Assembly (NCBI GenBank): GCA_964461505.1
Contig: CAYWUW010000001.1
Span: 62,001 to 126,000, forward strand
Direction of reading: 5' to 3'
Length of the DNA stretch: 64,000 nt
Origin: HK-STAS-PATE-42 sp964461505
GTDB lineage: Bacteria > Patescibacteriota > Saccharimonadia > Saccharimonadales > HK-STAS-PATE-42
Positions 50,712 to 57,489 of the stretch are shown here, one piece after another (positions within the stretch are counted from its first letter, which is position 1; each line of letters opens with the position of its first letter). The position numbers and the translations under genes are program-made. The notes under the pieces are model-generated. The model did no database searches. It saw nothing but the letters and a program-made list of their open reading frames with translations, and had not been told where the DNA came from.

Positions 50712-51077
50712 ATGAAAGATAAGAAATTGATTGAGGAATATTTGCTTTCTAGGCCTGGAGCTTGGCTAGACTTCCCTTTTGGGCCTGAAGCGGAGGTTTA
50801 TAAAGTTGGCGTGAAAGATGATCTTTCGACAAGCTCAGGACTGCCCTCTACCGCGGGCAGGATGTTTGCGATTATTCAGGCTGGTAAAGAGCCGGTTCGG
50901 TTAAGCTTAAAGTGTGATCCGGTTCTGGCCGAACATTTGCGTGAAAAGTATGAAAGTGTGATGCCGGGGTATCATCTTAATAAAAAACATTGGAATACTA
51001 TAATCTGTTCTGGTCAGTTGACTGATGATGAACTTAAGGATTTGATTGATTTGAGTTATCGGTTGGTTCAGGAATAG
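50712..51077 (+). CDS. MmcQ/YjbR family DNA-binding-like protein
   Basis: A CyaY-like/YjbR fold: EEYLLSRPGAWLDFPFGPEAEVYKVG, MFAIIQAGKEPVRLSLKCDP, and PGYHLNKKHWNTIICSGQL match the family (W..D.PFG...F...V.GK.FA, and the late YH-x-NK..W). Between the strands KVGVK and MFAII there is an extra DDLSTSSGLPSTAGR, encoded by 50823-50861, which looks like an in-frame insertion of a dispersed repeat. The function of the family is not settled. A TAAAAT with TAAGCTTAG lies in the leader (about 50690). Confidence 0.85.
   Translation: MKDKKLIEEYLLSRPGAWLDFPFGPEAEVYKVGVKDDLSTSSGLPSTAGRMFAIIQAGKEPVRLSLKCDPVLAEHLREKYESVMPGYHLNKKHWNTIICSGQLTDDELKDLIDLSYRLVQE
50823..50861. repeat. Repeat insertion inside mmcQ
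   Basis: CTTTCGACAAGCTCAGGACT then GCCC and a CCGCGGG core with GGGCAGG. CTTTCGACAAGCTCAGG is a familiar dispersed-repeat sequence. Here it is read in frame as LSTSSGLPSTAGR. Confidence 0.6.
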
Positions 51078-51301
51078 GTTTTGGTTGGCGAGTGTTAAGC
51101 TTAGGCTCCGCCTCTAATAACTTTCCTACTTTCTTATTTTCACCCTTCCCCTTACTCCCGCAATGAATGCAGGGCAGGCTCCTCCTCTTAAGGGCGGGGA
51201 ACGTGCCCTCGAATCCGCTTACCGTTTCAGATATCTATTCCCGCTTTCTTGGGGCGGATGGTCGGGCTCCGAACGAAGATATTTTAAGTAATTATGAACT
51301 T

Positions 51302-51382
51302 AAGTCTAGCTCAAGAATTGTCATCTCGAGCCCGTCGAGAGATCTCTATAGGTTTCAGCGCGTACGTCTTTTTTTGTCATCC
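51302..51382. repeat. Dispersed repeat B, copy 2
   Basis: AAGTCTAGCTCAAGAATTGT then GAGAGATCTCTATAGGTTTC. It matches 27868-27946 with few changes; the central inverted repeat is TCTCGAG...CTCGACGG-like. Confidence 0.85.
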
Positions 51383-51425
51383 TGAATTTATTTCAGGGTC
51401 TAAATGAATAAGGATTCCTTTCTTA

Positions 51426-51459
51426 GACTGGATCCCCAGTCGAGCTGGGGATGACAGTG
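51426..51459. repeat. Dispersed repeat A, short form
   Basis: ACTGGATCCCCAGTCGAGCT then GGGGATGACAGT. It lacks the inner GCATGTC...GACATGC arm found in the two full copies. Confidence 0.85.
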
Positions 51460-51603
51460 CCTTCCTTTGTTGTCATCCTGAGGAACGAGCGTAGCGAGTG
51501 ACGTGAGGATCTAGTAATATGGAATTCTGGATCCCCGCAACAAGTGCGGGACAGGCCTTCACATACGTTCAGAATGACGGTGGTGGGAGGTTGAACTTAA
51601 TTC

Positions 51604-51664
51604 TTTTTTTGACTGGATCCCCAGTCGAGCATGTCATGGCGACATGCCATGGCTGGGGATGACA
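51604..51664. repeat. Dispersed repeat A, full copy 2
   Basis: Nearly identical to 28009-28070. Outer arms ATCCCCAG/CTGGGGAT enclose a perfect inner hairpin GCATGTC-ATGGC-GACATGC. Confidence 0.9.
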
Positions 51665-52015
51665 CCCCCACATTGTCATCCTGAGGAACGAGCCTAGCGA
51701 GTGACGTAGGGATCTAAAAGCAGTATTTAAGCTTAGTCTTATTTATTCGGGAGAACTTCTATAAAAAGGAAGGGGTATTCCAGACAAGCTGGAATAGGCT
51801 CTGCTGTTTTTTGGGGGTTTTGAACGGTGATGACAAAAAAAGTTAAGCTTAATTTAGATCTAAGATTCTGGCCTACGCGGGGATGGTGTGTGTGAGGTAA
51901 CTACTGAATCGAAACTCGACATTCGTTGTGTTCGGCTGCTTTGTTCTAAATTGAGGGATGGGGTATGTGTTGGGAGCTCTCTCTGTGTGTGTGCTCTGGT
52001 TTTTGTATAAAAAAG

Positions 52016-52044
52016 TTGGCTGGCGAGTTCTTTTTTGGTATACT
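52016..52044 (+). promoter_or_regulatory. Promoter of the L10 leader and rplJL
   Basis: TTGGCT (52016-52021), 17 nt, TATACT (52039-52044), immediately followed by TAAGCTTAAGG. Confidence 0.65.
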
Positions 52045-52049
52045 TAAGC

Positions 52050-52160
52050 TTAAGGTTTTGCCCAAAGACAGTAGCCAGAACTTAAGCTTAGTGCTAAATA
52101 TCTAAACTTAAGTTCAGAAGAACTACCGAGGGTCTGGATATTTAAAAAGTTCTTATTGTT
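52050..52160 (+). ncRNA. Ribosomal protein L10 leader
   Basis: CCCAAAGACAGTAG (52061-52074) and ACTACCGAGG (52122-52131) are the conserved halves of the L10 leader kink-turn bound by L10. The stem between them uses two palindromes: GAACTTAAG (52078-52086) can pair with CTTAAGTTC (52107-52115). It would report free L10 and control the operon by attenuation. Confidence 0.85.
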
Positions 52161-52231
52161 CACATTTTTTGACATAATTTGTTAGAATCTAAATTGAACA
52201 AATCTTTTTAAATAGATTTTTCAGATTCAAA

Positions 52232-52269
52232 AGAGTTTTTGGCATTTGCGAGAGCCAGAGACTCTTTTT
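52232..52269 (+). terminator. Attenuator in the rplJ leader
   Basis: AGAGTTTTTGGC (52232-52243) pairs with GCCAGAGACTCT (52254-52265, with G-U pairs), then T-run. It lies between the L10 leader and rplJ, where an L10-controlled terminator is expected. Confidence 0.7.
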
Positions 52270-52455
52270 AATTTGGCAAAACCTAAAAATTAGCTCTATC
52301 TATTTTGGTCGACTGATAGAGGAACGTTAGGCCGAACTTTTACATTGTTAGATCCCCAATCTTGCTTGGCCAAGGCCAAACCAGTTGAGGATGATATGTT
52401 TTTTGGTAAGGTCGACTCGTTTTTAAACAAATTAAGTTTTAGGTTGAGGTTTAAA

Positions 52456-52492
52456 ACCCCTCACCTGGCCTCTCCTAAGGTAGAGGGATAAG
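52456..52492. repeat. Dispersed hairpin repeat C, copy 3
   Basis: CCCCTCACCTGGCCTCTCCT then AAGGTAGAGGGATAAG, ending 8 nt before the rplJ ATG. Its position in the translation initiation region is unusual. Confidence 0.75.
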
Positions 52493-52500
52493 AGAAGAAT

Positions 52501-53022
52501 ATGGCGTTAACTAAGGAACAAAAAGATAAAGTTGTTGCAGAGGTAACTGAGCTTCTTACAAAAAGTAAGATGACGGTTATTTGTGAGTATCAGGGAATGA
52601 GCGTTGCTCAGGCCCAGGAACTTAGACGCAAGGCTTTAGAAAATGGCAGTGCCGTTAAGGTTGTTAAGAACAGGCTTTTAAGGCATGCGGCTAGTGAGGT
52701 TGAGGCTTTGAAAGGCTTGGATCTTAGTGGCCACGCTGGGCAGTTGATGTACATCTTTAACCCAGAAGATGAAGTTGCTGCAGCAAAGCTTGCTAATGAG
52801 TTTGCTAAAAAGAACCCGGTTCTTAAGCTTAAGGCGGCGTTTAGCGATGAAGGTGTTCTTGTTGATGAGGCTGGGGCAAAAGCTCTTGCAGCGTTGCCAA
52901 GTAGGCCAGAAATGCTTGCAATGCTTATTAATACACTTAAAGCTCCGGCTCGCGGTGTAATAAGCGGGCTTTCGGGTAATTTGGGCGGCTTAGTGCAGGC
53001 TCTAGAGGCAAAAGCTCAATAA
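52501..53022 (+). CDS. rplJ: 50S ribosomal protein uL10
   Basis: uL10 anchors the L7/L12 stalk to 23S rRNA. KDKVVAEVTELLTKSKMTVICEYQGMSVAQAQELRRKAL and AVKVVKNRLLRHA are typical, as is the C-terminal helix RGVISGLSGNLGGLVQALEAKA that binds L7/L12. Length 173. ATG 52501 has no strong Shine-Dalgarno; repeat C ends just before it. First gene of rplJL, under the L10 leader. Confidence 0.97.
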   Translation: MALTKEQKDKVVAEVTELLTKSKMTVICEYQGMSVAQAQELRRKALENGSAVKVVKNRLLRHAASEVEALKGLDLSGHAGQLMYIFNPEDEVAAAKLANEFAKKNPVLKLKAAFSDEGVLVDEAGAKALAALPSRPEMLAMLINTLKAPARGVISGLSGNLGGLVQALEAKAQ

Positions 53023-53063
53023 TAAAATTAAGTTTAGGCTGGGGCTTAAAAACTCTGGTCTAT

Positions 53064-53110
53064 CCCCCGCAACAAGTGCGGGGCAGGCTCCTCCCAAGAG
53101 AGGGATAAAT
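53064..53110. repeat. CCCGCAACAAGTGCGGG repeat between rplJ and rplL
   Basis: CCCCCGCAACAAGTGCGGGG (53064-53083), CAGGCTCCTCCC, AGAGAGGG. The hairpin core also occurs at about 51536 and, degenerate, at about 51156-51175. Confidence 0.75.
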
Positions 53111-53132
53111 AAGATTAAGGTAACAAAATAAT

Positions 53133-53519
53133 ATGGCAGATGTAAAGAAATTGGCAGATGAGCTTGTTAAGCTTACTGTTCTAGAAGTAAAAGAACTAAG
53201 TGACATTCTAAAAGATGAATATGGCATAGAGCCTGCTGCAGCTGCAGTGGCTGTTGCTGGCCCAGCTGCGGCTGGCGGCGCGGACGAAGCTGGAGCCGAT
53301 GAGTCAAAGAGTGACTTTACGGTTATACTAAAAGATGCCGGAGCTCAAAAAGTTGCAGTAATTAAGGCAGTTAAAGAAGCTACAGGCCTAGGTTTGGGCG
53401 AAGCTAAGGCTATTGTTGATGAAGCTCCAAAAGAGGTGAAGGCTGGTGTTCCAAAAGAGGAAGCCGAAGCTATGAAAAAAGCCTTAGAAGAAGCTGGCGC
53501 AACTGTAGAGTTGGTTTAA
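53133..53519 (+). CDS. rplL: 50S ribosomal protein bL12 (L7/L12)
   Basis: bL12 recruits translation factors to the stalk. N-terminal helices (LADELVKLTVLEVKELSDILKDEYG), an Ala-rich hinge (PAAAAVAVAGPAAAGGADEAG) and the C-terminal domain (SDFTVILKDAGAQKVAVIKAVKEATGLGLGEAKAIV...). Length 128. It follows rplJ by 110 bp that hold a hairpin repeat and is closed by a good terminator. Confidence 0.97.
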   Translation: MADVKKLADELVKLTVLEVKELSDILKDEYGIEPAAAAVAVAGPAAAGGADEAGADESKSDFTVILKDAGAQKVAVIKAVKEATGLGLGEAKAIVDEAPKEVKAGVPKEEAEAMKKALEEAGATVELV

Positions 53520-53548
53520 GCTTAATTCTTTTTCTACTAAATCTAAAA

Positions 53549-53577
53549 GATCCTGGCATGAAGTCAGGATCTTTTTT
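53549..53577 (+). terminator. Intrinsic terminator of rplJL
   Basis: GATCCTG (53549-53555), loop GCATGAAGT, CAGGATC (53565-53571), six T. Confidence 0.9.
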
Positions 53578-53601
53578 GCCTTGCCACAAGTTGATTCCTG
53601 A

Positions 53602-53781
53602 CTAATTTCTAGATGTAAACGATAAAAACGCGGCAGCTCCAAGACCTGCTGCTGCGGCAGCTGCAGATCCTGAATAAGATTTGCCGTCTGATATTTGATC
53701 AAGAGCTATTAGCGAGTTTAGGCTTGCTACGCCTACGTTTAGACCAATAAGGGCTGAGGTTATTCTGTTTCTTCTTTCCAT
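53602..53781 (-). CDS. Small hydrophobic protein, 59 residues
   Basis: A small frame, ATG 53781 to TAG 53602, encoding a short basic N-terminus (MERRNRIT) followed by two hydrophobic segments (SALIGLNVGVASLNSLIAL and SAAAAAAGLGAAAFLSF), like a small two-helix membrane protein. Its base composition is gene-like and it fits exactly between rplL's terminator and the next gene. There is no clear Shine-Dalgarno. No homologue is recognised, so it is a candidate only. Confidence 0.45.
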   Translation of the reverse strand: MERRNRITSALIGLNVGVASLNSLIALDQISDGKSYSGSAAAAAAGLGAAAFLSFTSRN

Positions 53782-53933
53782 ACTACTTTTTAAACTTAAT
53801 GGTTGATATTCTGATTTGTAAGTTGTATTCTACTCTCTCTCTCTCTCTGAATGTCAAGTGTTTTGTAGAAGTGGTGTGACTAAGCTTAACCCTACCCTAA
53901 ATACCTCCTAAGTGAGGGATGAATATGGTTTGA

Positions 53934-53946
53934 TATAATTAAGCTT
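53934..53946 (+). promoter_or_regulatory. Leaderless promoter fused to the palindrome
   Basis: TATAAT (53934-53939), then TAAGCTT and ATG 53947. The palindrome runs into the start codon itself (AAGCTTATG). Confidence 0.65.
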
Positions 53947-54423
53947 ATGGTTGATGTATTGATGATTAGCTTTGCAATAATGTATGCGCTGAGTGCTTAT
54001 CTTAGAAAAAGCACAATTGGTGGAGCTGTATTTGGGCTTTATGCTGGGCTCTTTTTTAACATGCAATATAATGCAGATTTTGTACGCTGGTTATCGGAAC
54101 ATGGAGTTGAAGGTGATGCGAGTTTTTTGAATGCGTTTGTAGCGTTATTTTTTGTTCTGTTGCCTGTTGTTTTGGCTCTACTTAATTTTAGAAGTGGCCG
54201 TGGGCATTTGATTTTGAGGTTGGTGTTATCGGTTCTGTTAGGTGTTTTGACTGGATATTATGTGGGCCAGATTATGGCCTCTACAGAAAGTTTGAATGGA
54301 TTGGCTAGTGGCCCGTTGTATAGTTTTGTAGAAAGCTTTATAACTCCGATTGGGGTGGTTGTGATGGGCTTGGGAATTGCCGATATTGTAATGAGTAAGA
54401 GTAAGAAGAGTAAGGAGGAATAG
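53947..54423 (+). CDS. Hypothetical four-helix membrane protein
   Basis: 158 residues with about four hydrophobic segments: VLMISFAIMYALSAYL, GGAVFGLYAGLFFNM, FLNAFVALFFVLLPVVLALL, LILRLVLSVLLGVLTGYYVG, and GVVVMGLGIADIVM. A short basic tail (KSKKSKEE) ends it. No family is recognised. The start lies 7 nt behind a TATAAT. It converges with manC. Confidence 0.7.
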   Translation: MVDVLMISFAIMYALSAYLRKSTIGGAVFGLYAGLFFNMQYNADFVRWLSEHGVEGDASFLNAFVALFFVLLPVVLALLNFRSGRGHLILRLVLSVLLGVLTGYYVGQIMASTESLNGLASGPLYSFVESFITPIGVVVMGLGIADIVMSKSKKSKEE

Positions 54424-54425
54424 AG

Positions 54426-55469
54426 TTACTGCTCGAGTTCTTCTGATATCTTTTTGATTTCTTGGGCATGGTTCATATGGGCAATAAGTAGGCCGTTTGG
54501 AGTATCTACAATAATTAGATCTTTAACTCCGGCTATAGCTACGGGTTTTTTGGTATCGCTAAGCTTAATATAGTTATGAGAAGAGTTTAGGATGTGGAGA
54601 GCATCTGATTTTGAAGTTGAATTTTGAGCGTCATCTTTGGTGCTAACTGCATAAACATCATCAAAACTGCCTAGATCTACCCAAGGATAAGACTGTGGGA
54701 GCACGAGTAATCTGCTGGTTTTTTCGATGAGGCCAACATCTATAGAGGTTTTTTGAAAAGTTTCATAAATTTGATCTCGCTGCTGCTGATTTGTGACATC
54801 TTCTAGCTGGTTAAGCTTAGTAAGCCATTCTGGCTCGATTGCTGAGACTTCTTGCTTAAAAACTTGGTAGCTTGCAATAAATGAACCGGCGTTGAATAAA
54901 TAATCTTTACTATCAAAATATTGTTTGGCGGTTTTTAAATCTGGCTTTTCTTTGAATCCTGCTACTTCAAATAGTTTGGTACCGTTAAGTTTGGCTCCTT
55001 TTTTGATGTGGCCGAACTTGGGTCCGGGTTTATCTGGCTCCATTCCCAAAAGTACAATGCAATTATTTTGTTGGGAGGTTTGTGCGGCGAGTTGAATATC
55101 TTGATTAAACTTAAGACCATCTTTTATAAAATGATCTGAACTGATAGAGGCAATAGGCTCATCTTTTGAATGGTGGGTAGAAATATACTGGGCCGAATTT
55201 AGGATGCTGCCCATGGTATCTTTGCGGCAGGGTTCGGTGATGATATTTTTTAAGGCAATACTAGGAATTTGATCAAGAACAATTTTTTGACAGGTTTTTG
55301 AAGTAGAGATGTAGATGTTTTCTTTTGGAACAAGTTTTAGGGCTCGAGCATATGCGGCTTGTAGTAAAGACATTTCATCCACCAAGCTTAAAAACTGTTT
55401 GGGAAGATTCGAAGTTGAAAGAGGCCAGAGGCGAGTTCCAGATCCGCCTGCGTTAATTAGGATTATCAT
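54426..55469 (-). CDS. manC: Mannose-1-phosphate guanylyltransferase
   Basis: Makes GDP-mannose from mannose-1-phosphate and GTP. The nucleotidyltransferase signature ILINAGGSGTRLWPLSTSNLPKQFL opens the protein; ITEPCRKDT, FGHIKKG, FKEKPD, FNAGSF and LPQSYPWVDLGSFDDVY follow. Length 347 means only the pyrophosphorylase domain, without the phosphomannose isomerase fusion. It lies at the left of the polysaccharide locus, supplying GDP-mannose or a derived sugar. ATG 55469. Confidence 0.95.
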   Translation of the reverse strand: MIILINAGGSGTRLWPLSTSNLPKQFLSLVDEMSLLQAAYARALKLVPKENIYISTSKTCQKIVLDQIPSIALKNIITEPCRKDTMGSILNSAQYISTHHSKDEPIASISSDHFIKDGLKFNQDIQLAAQTSQQNNCIVLLGMEPDKPGPKFGHIKKGAKLNGTKLFEVAGFKEKPDLKTAKQYFDSKDYLFNAGSFIASYQVFKQEVSAIEPEWLTKLNQLEDVTNQQQRDQIYETFQKTSIDVGLIEKTSRLLVLPQSYPWVDLGSFDDVYAVSTKDDAQNSTSKSDALHILNSSHNYIKLSDTKKPVAIAGVKDLIIVDTPNGLLIAHMNHAQEIKKISEELEQ

Positions 55470-55595
55470 AAGTTTATAGATTAATATTCTAGCATATAAA
55501 TTAAGTTTAAGGAGCTTGACTTTGCTGGAATGCTTGTGCTTATAATTAGGTTAAAGGCAAACAGGTTGATTAGCGGATCTGTTTAGGATTTGATT

Positions 55596-56123
55596 ATGAA
55601 AAATAAAAAGTTTAAGCAAACAAAAAGTTCGGGTAAAAAGAAAGGAGCTTTATTAGGCATTTCTCTAGTTGTGATTCTTGGTGGCTTAGCATTGGGGTAT
55701 TTTAAATTTGTTAAAGATGATGCTCCGGCCAATATAGATCAACAACAAGTTCAGGCAGAGCAAGAAGATTCTGAAAGAGCTAAGCAGGAGGCCGATGAAG
55801 CATTGAGTGCTGAGGATCCTGTTAAATCTGAGAATAAAGAGGTGCAGAATCCGACGGTTCAAGCTTATCAAATATCTAACTTAAGTTTTAGTCAATCTGG
55901 GGGGCAGATTAGAGCTTCGGTTGATGTGAGCGGGGCGAGTTCTGGAACTTGTGTGTTTACTTTTACGGATGGAGATGGCAGAGCGATAATCAAAAATGTT
56001 CAGGTTGCAGATAAAAAATGCGTGGTTGAGGCTCCAGAAGCAGAATTCACGATGATTGGTGAGTATGATTTGAGCGTTAAGTTGGGTGAGAAGAATCTTA
56101 CTAAAAAGGTGGAGGTTTCATGA
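55596..56123 (+). CDS. Membrane-anchored protein with Ig-like domain
   Basis: ATG 55596 (MKNKKFKQTKSSGKKKG) is preferred over the TTG at 55590. A single signal-anchor helix (ALLGISLVVILGGLALGYF) is followed by a Gln/Glu-rich linker and an Ig-like ~85-residue domain (ISNLSFSQSGGQIRASVDVSGA..., CVFTFTDGDGR, EYDLSVKLGEKN). Its last 4 bp overlap the next gene (ATGA), so coupled translation is likely. Function unknown; surface location inferred. Confidence 0.7.
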   Translation: MKNKKFKQTKSSGKKKGALLGISLVVILGGLALGYFKFVKDDAPANIDQQQVQAEQEDSERAKQEADEALSAEDPVKSENKEVQNPTVQAYQISNLSFSQSGGQIRASVDVSGASSGTCVFTFTDGDGRAIIKNVQVADKKCVVEAPEAEFTMIGEYDLSVKLGEKNLTKKVEVS

Positions 56124-57430
56124 GGGGGATAAGCTCAATTGTAAAGAAATTTAAGCTTAGGAGCGTTGTTGCTGTTCTGGCTTTGGCTGTGGGTGTCTCC
56201 TTTTTAGGCAGTGCTAAGCTTAGTGCGCTTAGTGGTTCGGAATTTAATGCCGGAAGAATTATTGATGATTCTGTCTTTTTTGCATCTAATTCGATGAGCG
56301 TCAATGAGATTCAGAGCTTTTTGAATTCTAAGGTTACGTGCGATACTAATGGTCAAAAAATGGTGGGCGGTATTACTAGGGCGCAGTATGCTGCACAGAG
56401 AGGATATCCGACAACTTTTACTTGTTTGCCGCAGTATAAGGAGAATCCTAGTACTAGAGAGAACAATATTGGTGCGCCCAATTCTACTCCAGCTGGGTCT
56501 ATAAGCGCGGCGCAGATTATCTATAATGTAAGTGCCGAGCACGGTGTTAGTGCCAAGGCTTTAATTGTTCTTTTGCAAAAGGAACAGGGTTTGGTGACGG
56601 ACGAATGGCCTGTTCCGAGGCAATATCAGATTGCTACGGGATATGGTTGCCCAGATACTGCCCCTTGTGACGAGCAATATTATGGCTTTTATAATCAGGT
56701 TAATAAAGCGGCTTATCAGTTTAAACGATATGTAAATAATCCTGGTGGGTATAGGTATAAGGCGAACCAGGTGAATTCAATTTACTGGTCGCCTACGACA
56801 TCTTGTGGTTCGAGCAGTGTTTATATAGAAAACGGAGCAACTGCAGCCCTTTATAACTACACTCCATATAGGCCAAATCAGGCTGCGTTGGATAACTTGT
56901 ATGGAACCGGAGATGGTTGTTCTGCTTATGGAAATAGGAATTTTTGGAGGATGTGGAGAGACTGGTTTGGGAATGTGTATACAGACAGGAATCAACTCAC
57001 CTTTTATACCCACTCTGGAGATGTAAATGTTACAGCCGGGGGCACAGGGTCGGCATTTATTATGTATAAAAATACCGGGAATGTTCCACTTTACGACTCT
57101 GTAAGTACTCCTGGTTTGAACAGAGGTATGGTTAACCTTGCAACATCTAACCCTATGAATAGACGTAGTAGCTTTGGTACATCTTCATGGGGGCCAGACA
57201 GGAATAGGCCGGCGATTAAGTTTAGCAATGTTTATGAGTCTAACGGTACTACGCTTGCTGCAAACCAAAATGTTGCTCAGCCAGGTCAGATAGTTAAATA
57301 TTCACTAAGTTTCTCTATACCTTCTAACACGCAGGCAGGAACATACCAAGAATGGATTCAGCCAGTTAGAGATGGTGAGTATAATTGGGATGTAGGTGGT
57401 TTGGCTTGGTTGAAGATTAATGTTCAATAA
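56120..57430 (+). CDS. Secreted protein with hydrolase-like core and C-terminal NBR1-like Ig domain
   Basis: A signal peptide (VVAVLALAVGVSFLGSAKLSA) precedes a ~270-residue core with SVNEIQSFLNSKVTCDTNGQ, AAQIIYNVSAEHGVSAKALIVLLQKEQGLV and GYGCPDTAPCDEQYYGF. The middle motif (helix with ...LLQKEQGLV) resembles glucosaminidase/lysozyme-like folds. The C-terminal ~130 residues form a beta domain (SNPMNRRSSFGTSSWGPDRNRPAIKF, ...WLKINVQ) that recurs at the end of the next gene. It is coupled to the upstream gene by a 4-bp overlap. Palindromes occur only at its very start. Confidence 0.75.
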   Translation: MRGISSIVKKFKLRSVVAVLALAVGVSFLGSAKLSALSGSEFNAGRIIDDSVFFASNSMSVNEIQSFLNSKVTCDTNGQKMVGGITRAQYAAQRGYPTTFTCLPQYKENPSTRENNIGAPNSTPAGSISAAQIIYNVSAEHGVSAKALIVLLQKEQGLVTDEWPVPRQYQIATGYGCPDTAPCDEQYYGFYNQVNKAAYQFKRYVNNPGGYRYKANQVNSIYWSPTTSCGSSSVYIENGATAALYNYTPYRPNQAALDNLYGTGDGCSAYGNRNFWRMWRDWFGNVYTDRNQLTFYTHSGDVNVTAGGTGSAFIMYKNTGNVPLYDSVSTPGLNRGMVNLATSNPMNRRSSFGTSSWGPDRNRPAIKFSNVYESNGTTLAANQNVAQPGQIVKYSLSFSIPSNTQAGTYQEWIQPVRDGEYNWDVGGLAWLKINVQ

Positions 57431-57489
57431 CCTATACTAAGATCTAAAGATTGCTAGTGGGAGCAGGTTTAAGATCCATTGGAGGGAAA

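Larger units (their letters stand above)
51078..52015. other. Repeat-rich gap upstream of the ribosomal L10 operon
   Basis: This ~940-bp gap is mostly dispersed repeats: a GCAGGGCAGGCTCCTCC block (about 51165-51200), block B (51302-51382), short block A (51426-51459), a CCCCGCAACAAGTGCGGG hairpin (about 51536), full block A (51604-51664) and GTCATCCTGAGGAACGAGC fragments (51471 and 51677). It also has two palindromes (about 51729 and 51846). No gene is seen. Confidence 0.8.

Noticed and set aside
51167..51385. 72-codon plus-strand frame in the repeat-rich gap
   Set aside because: It consists of dispersed repeat sequence with no start signal.
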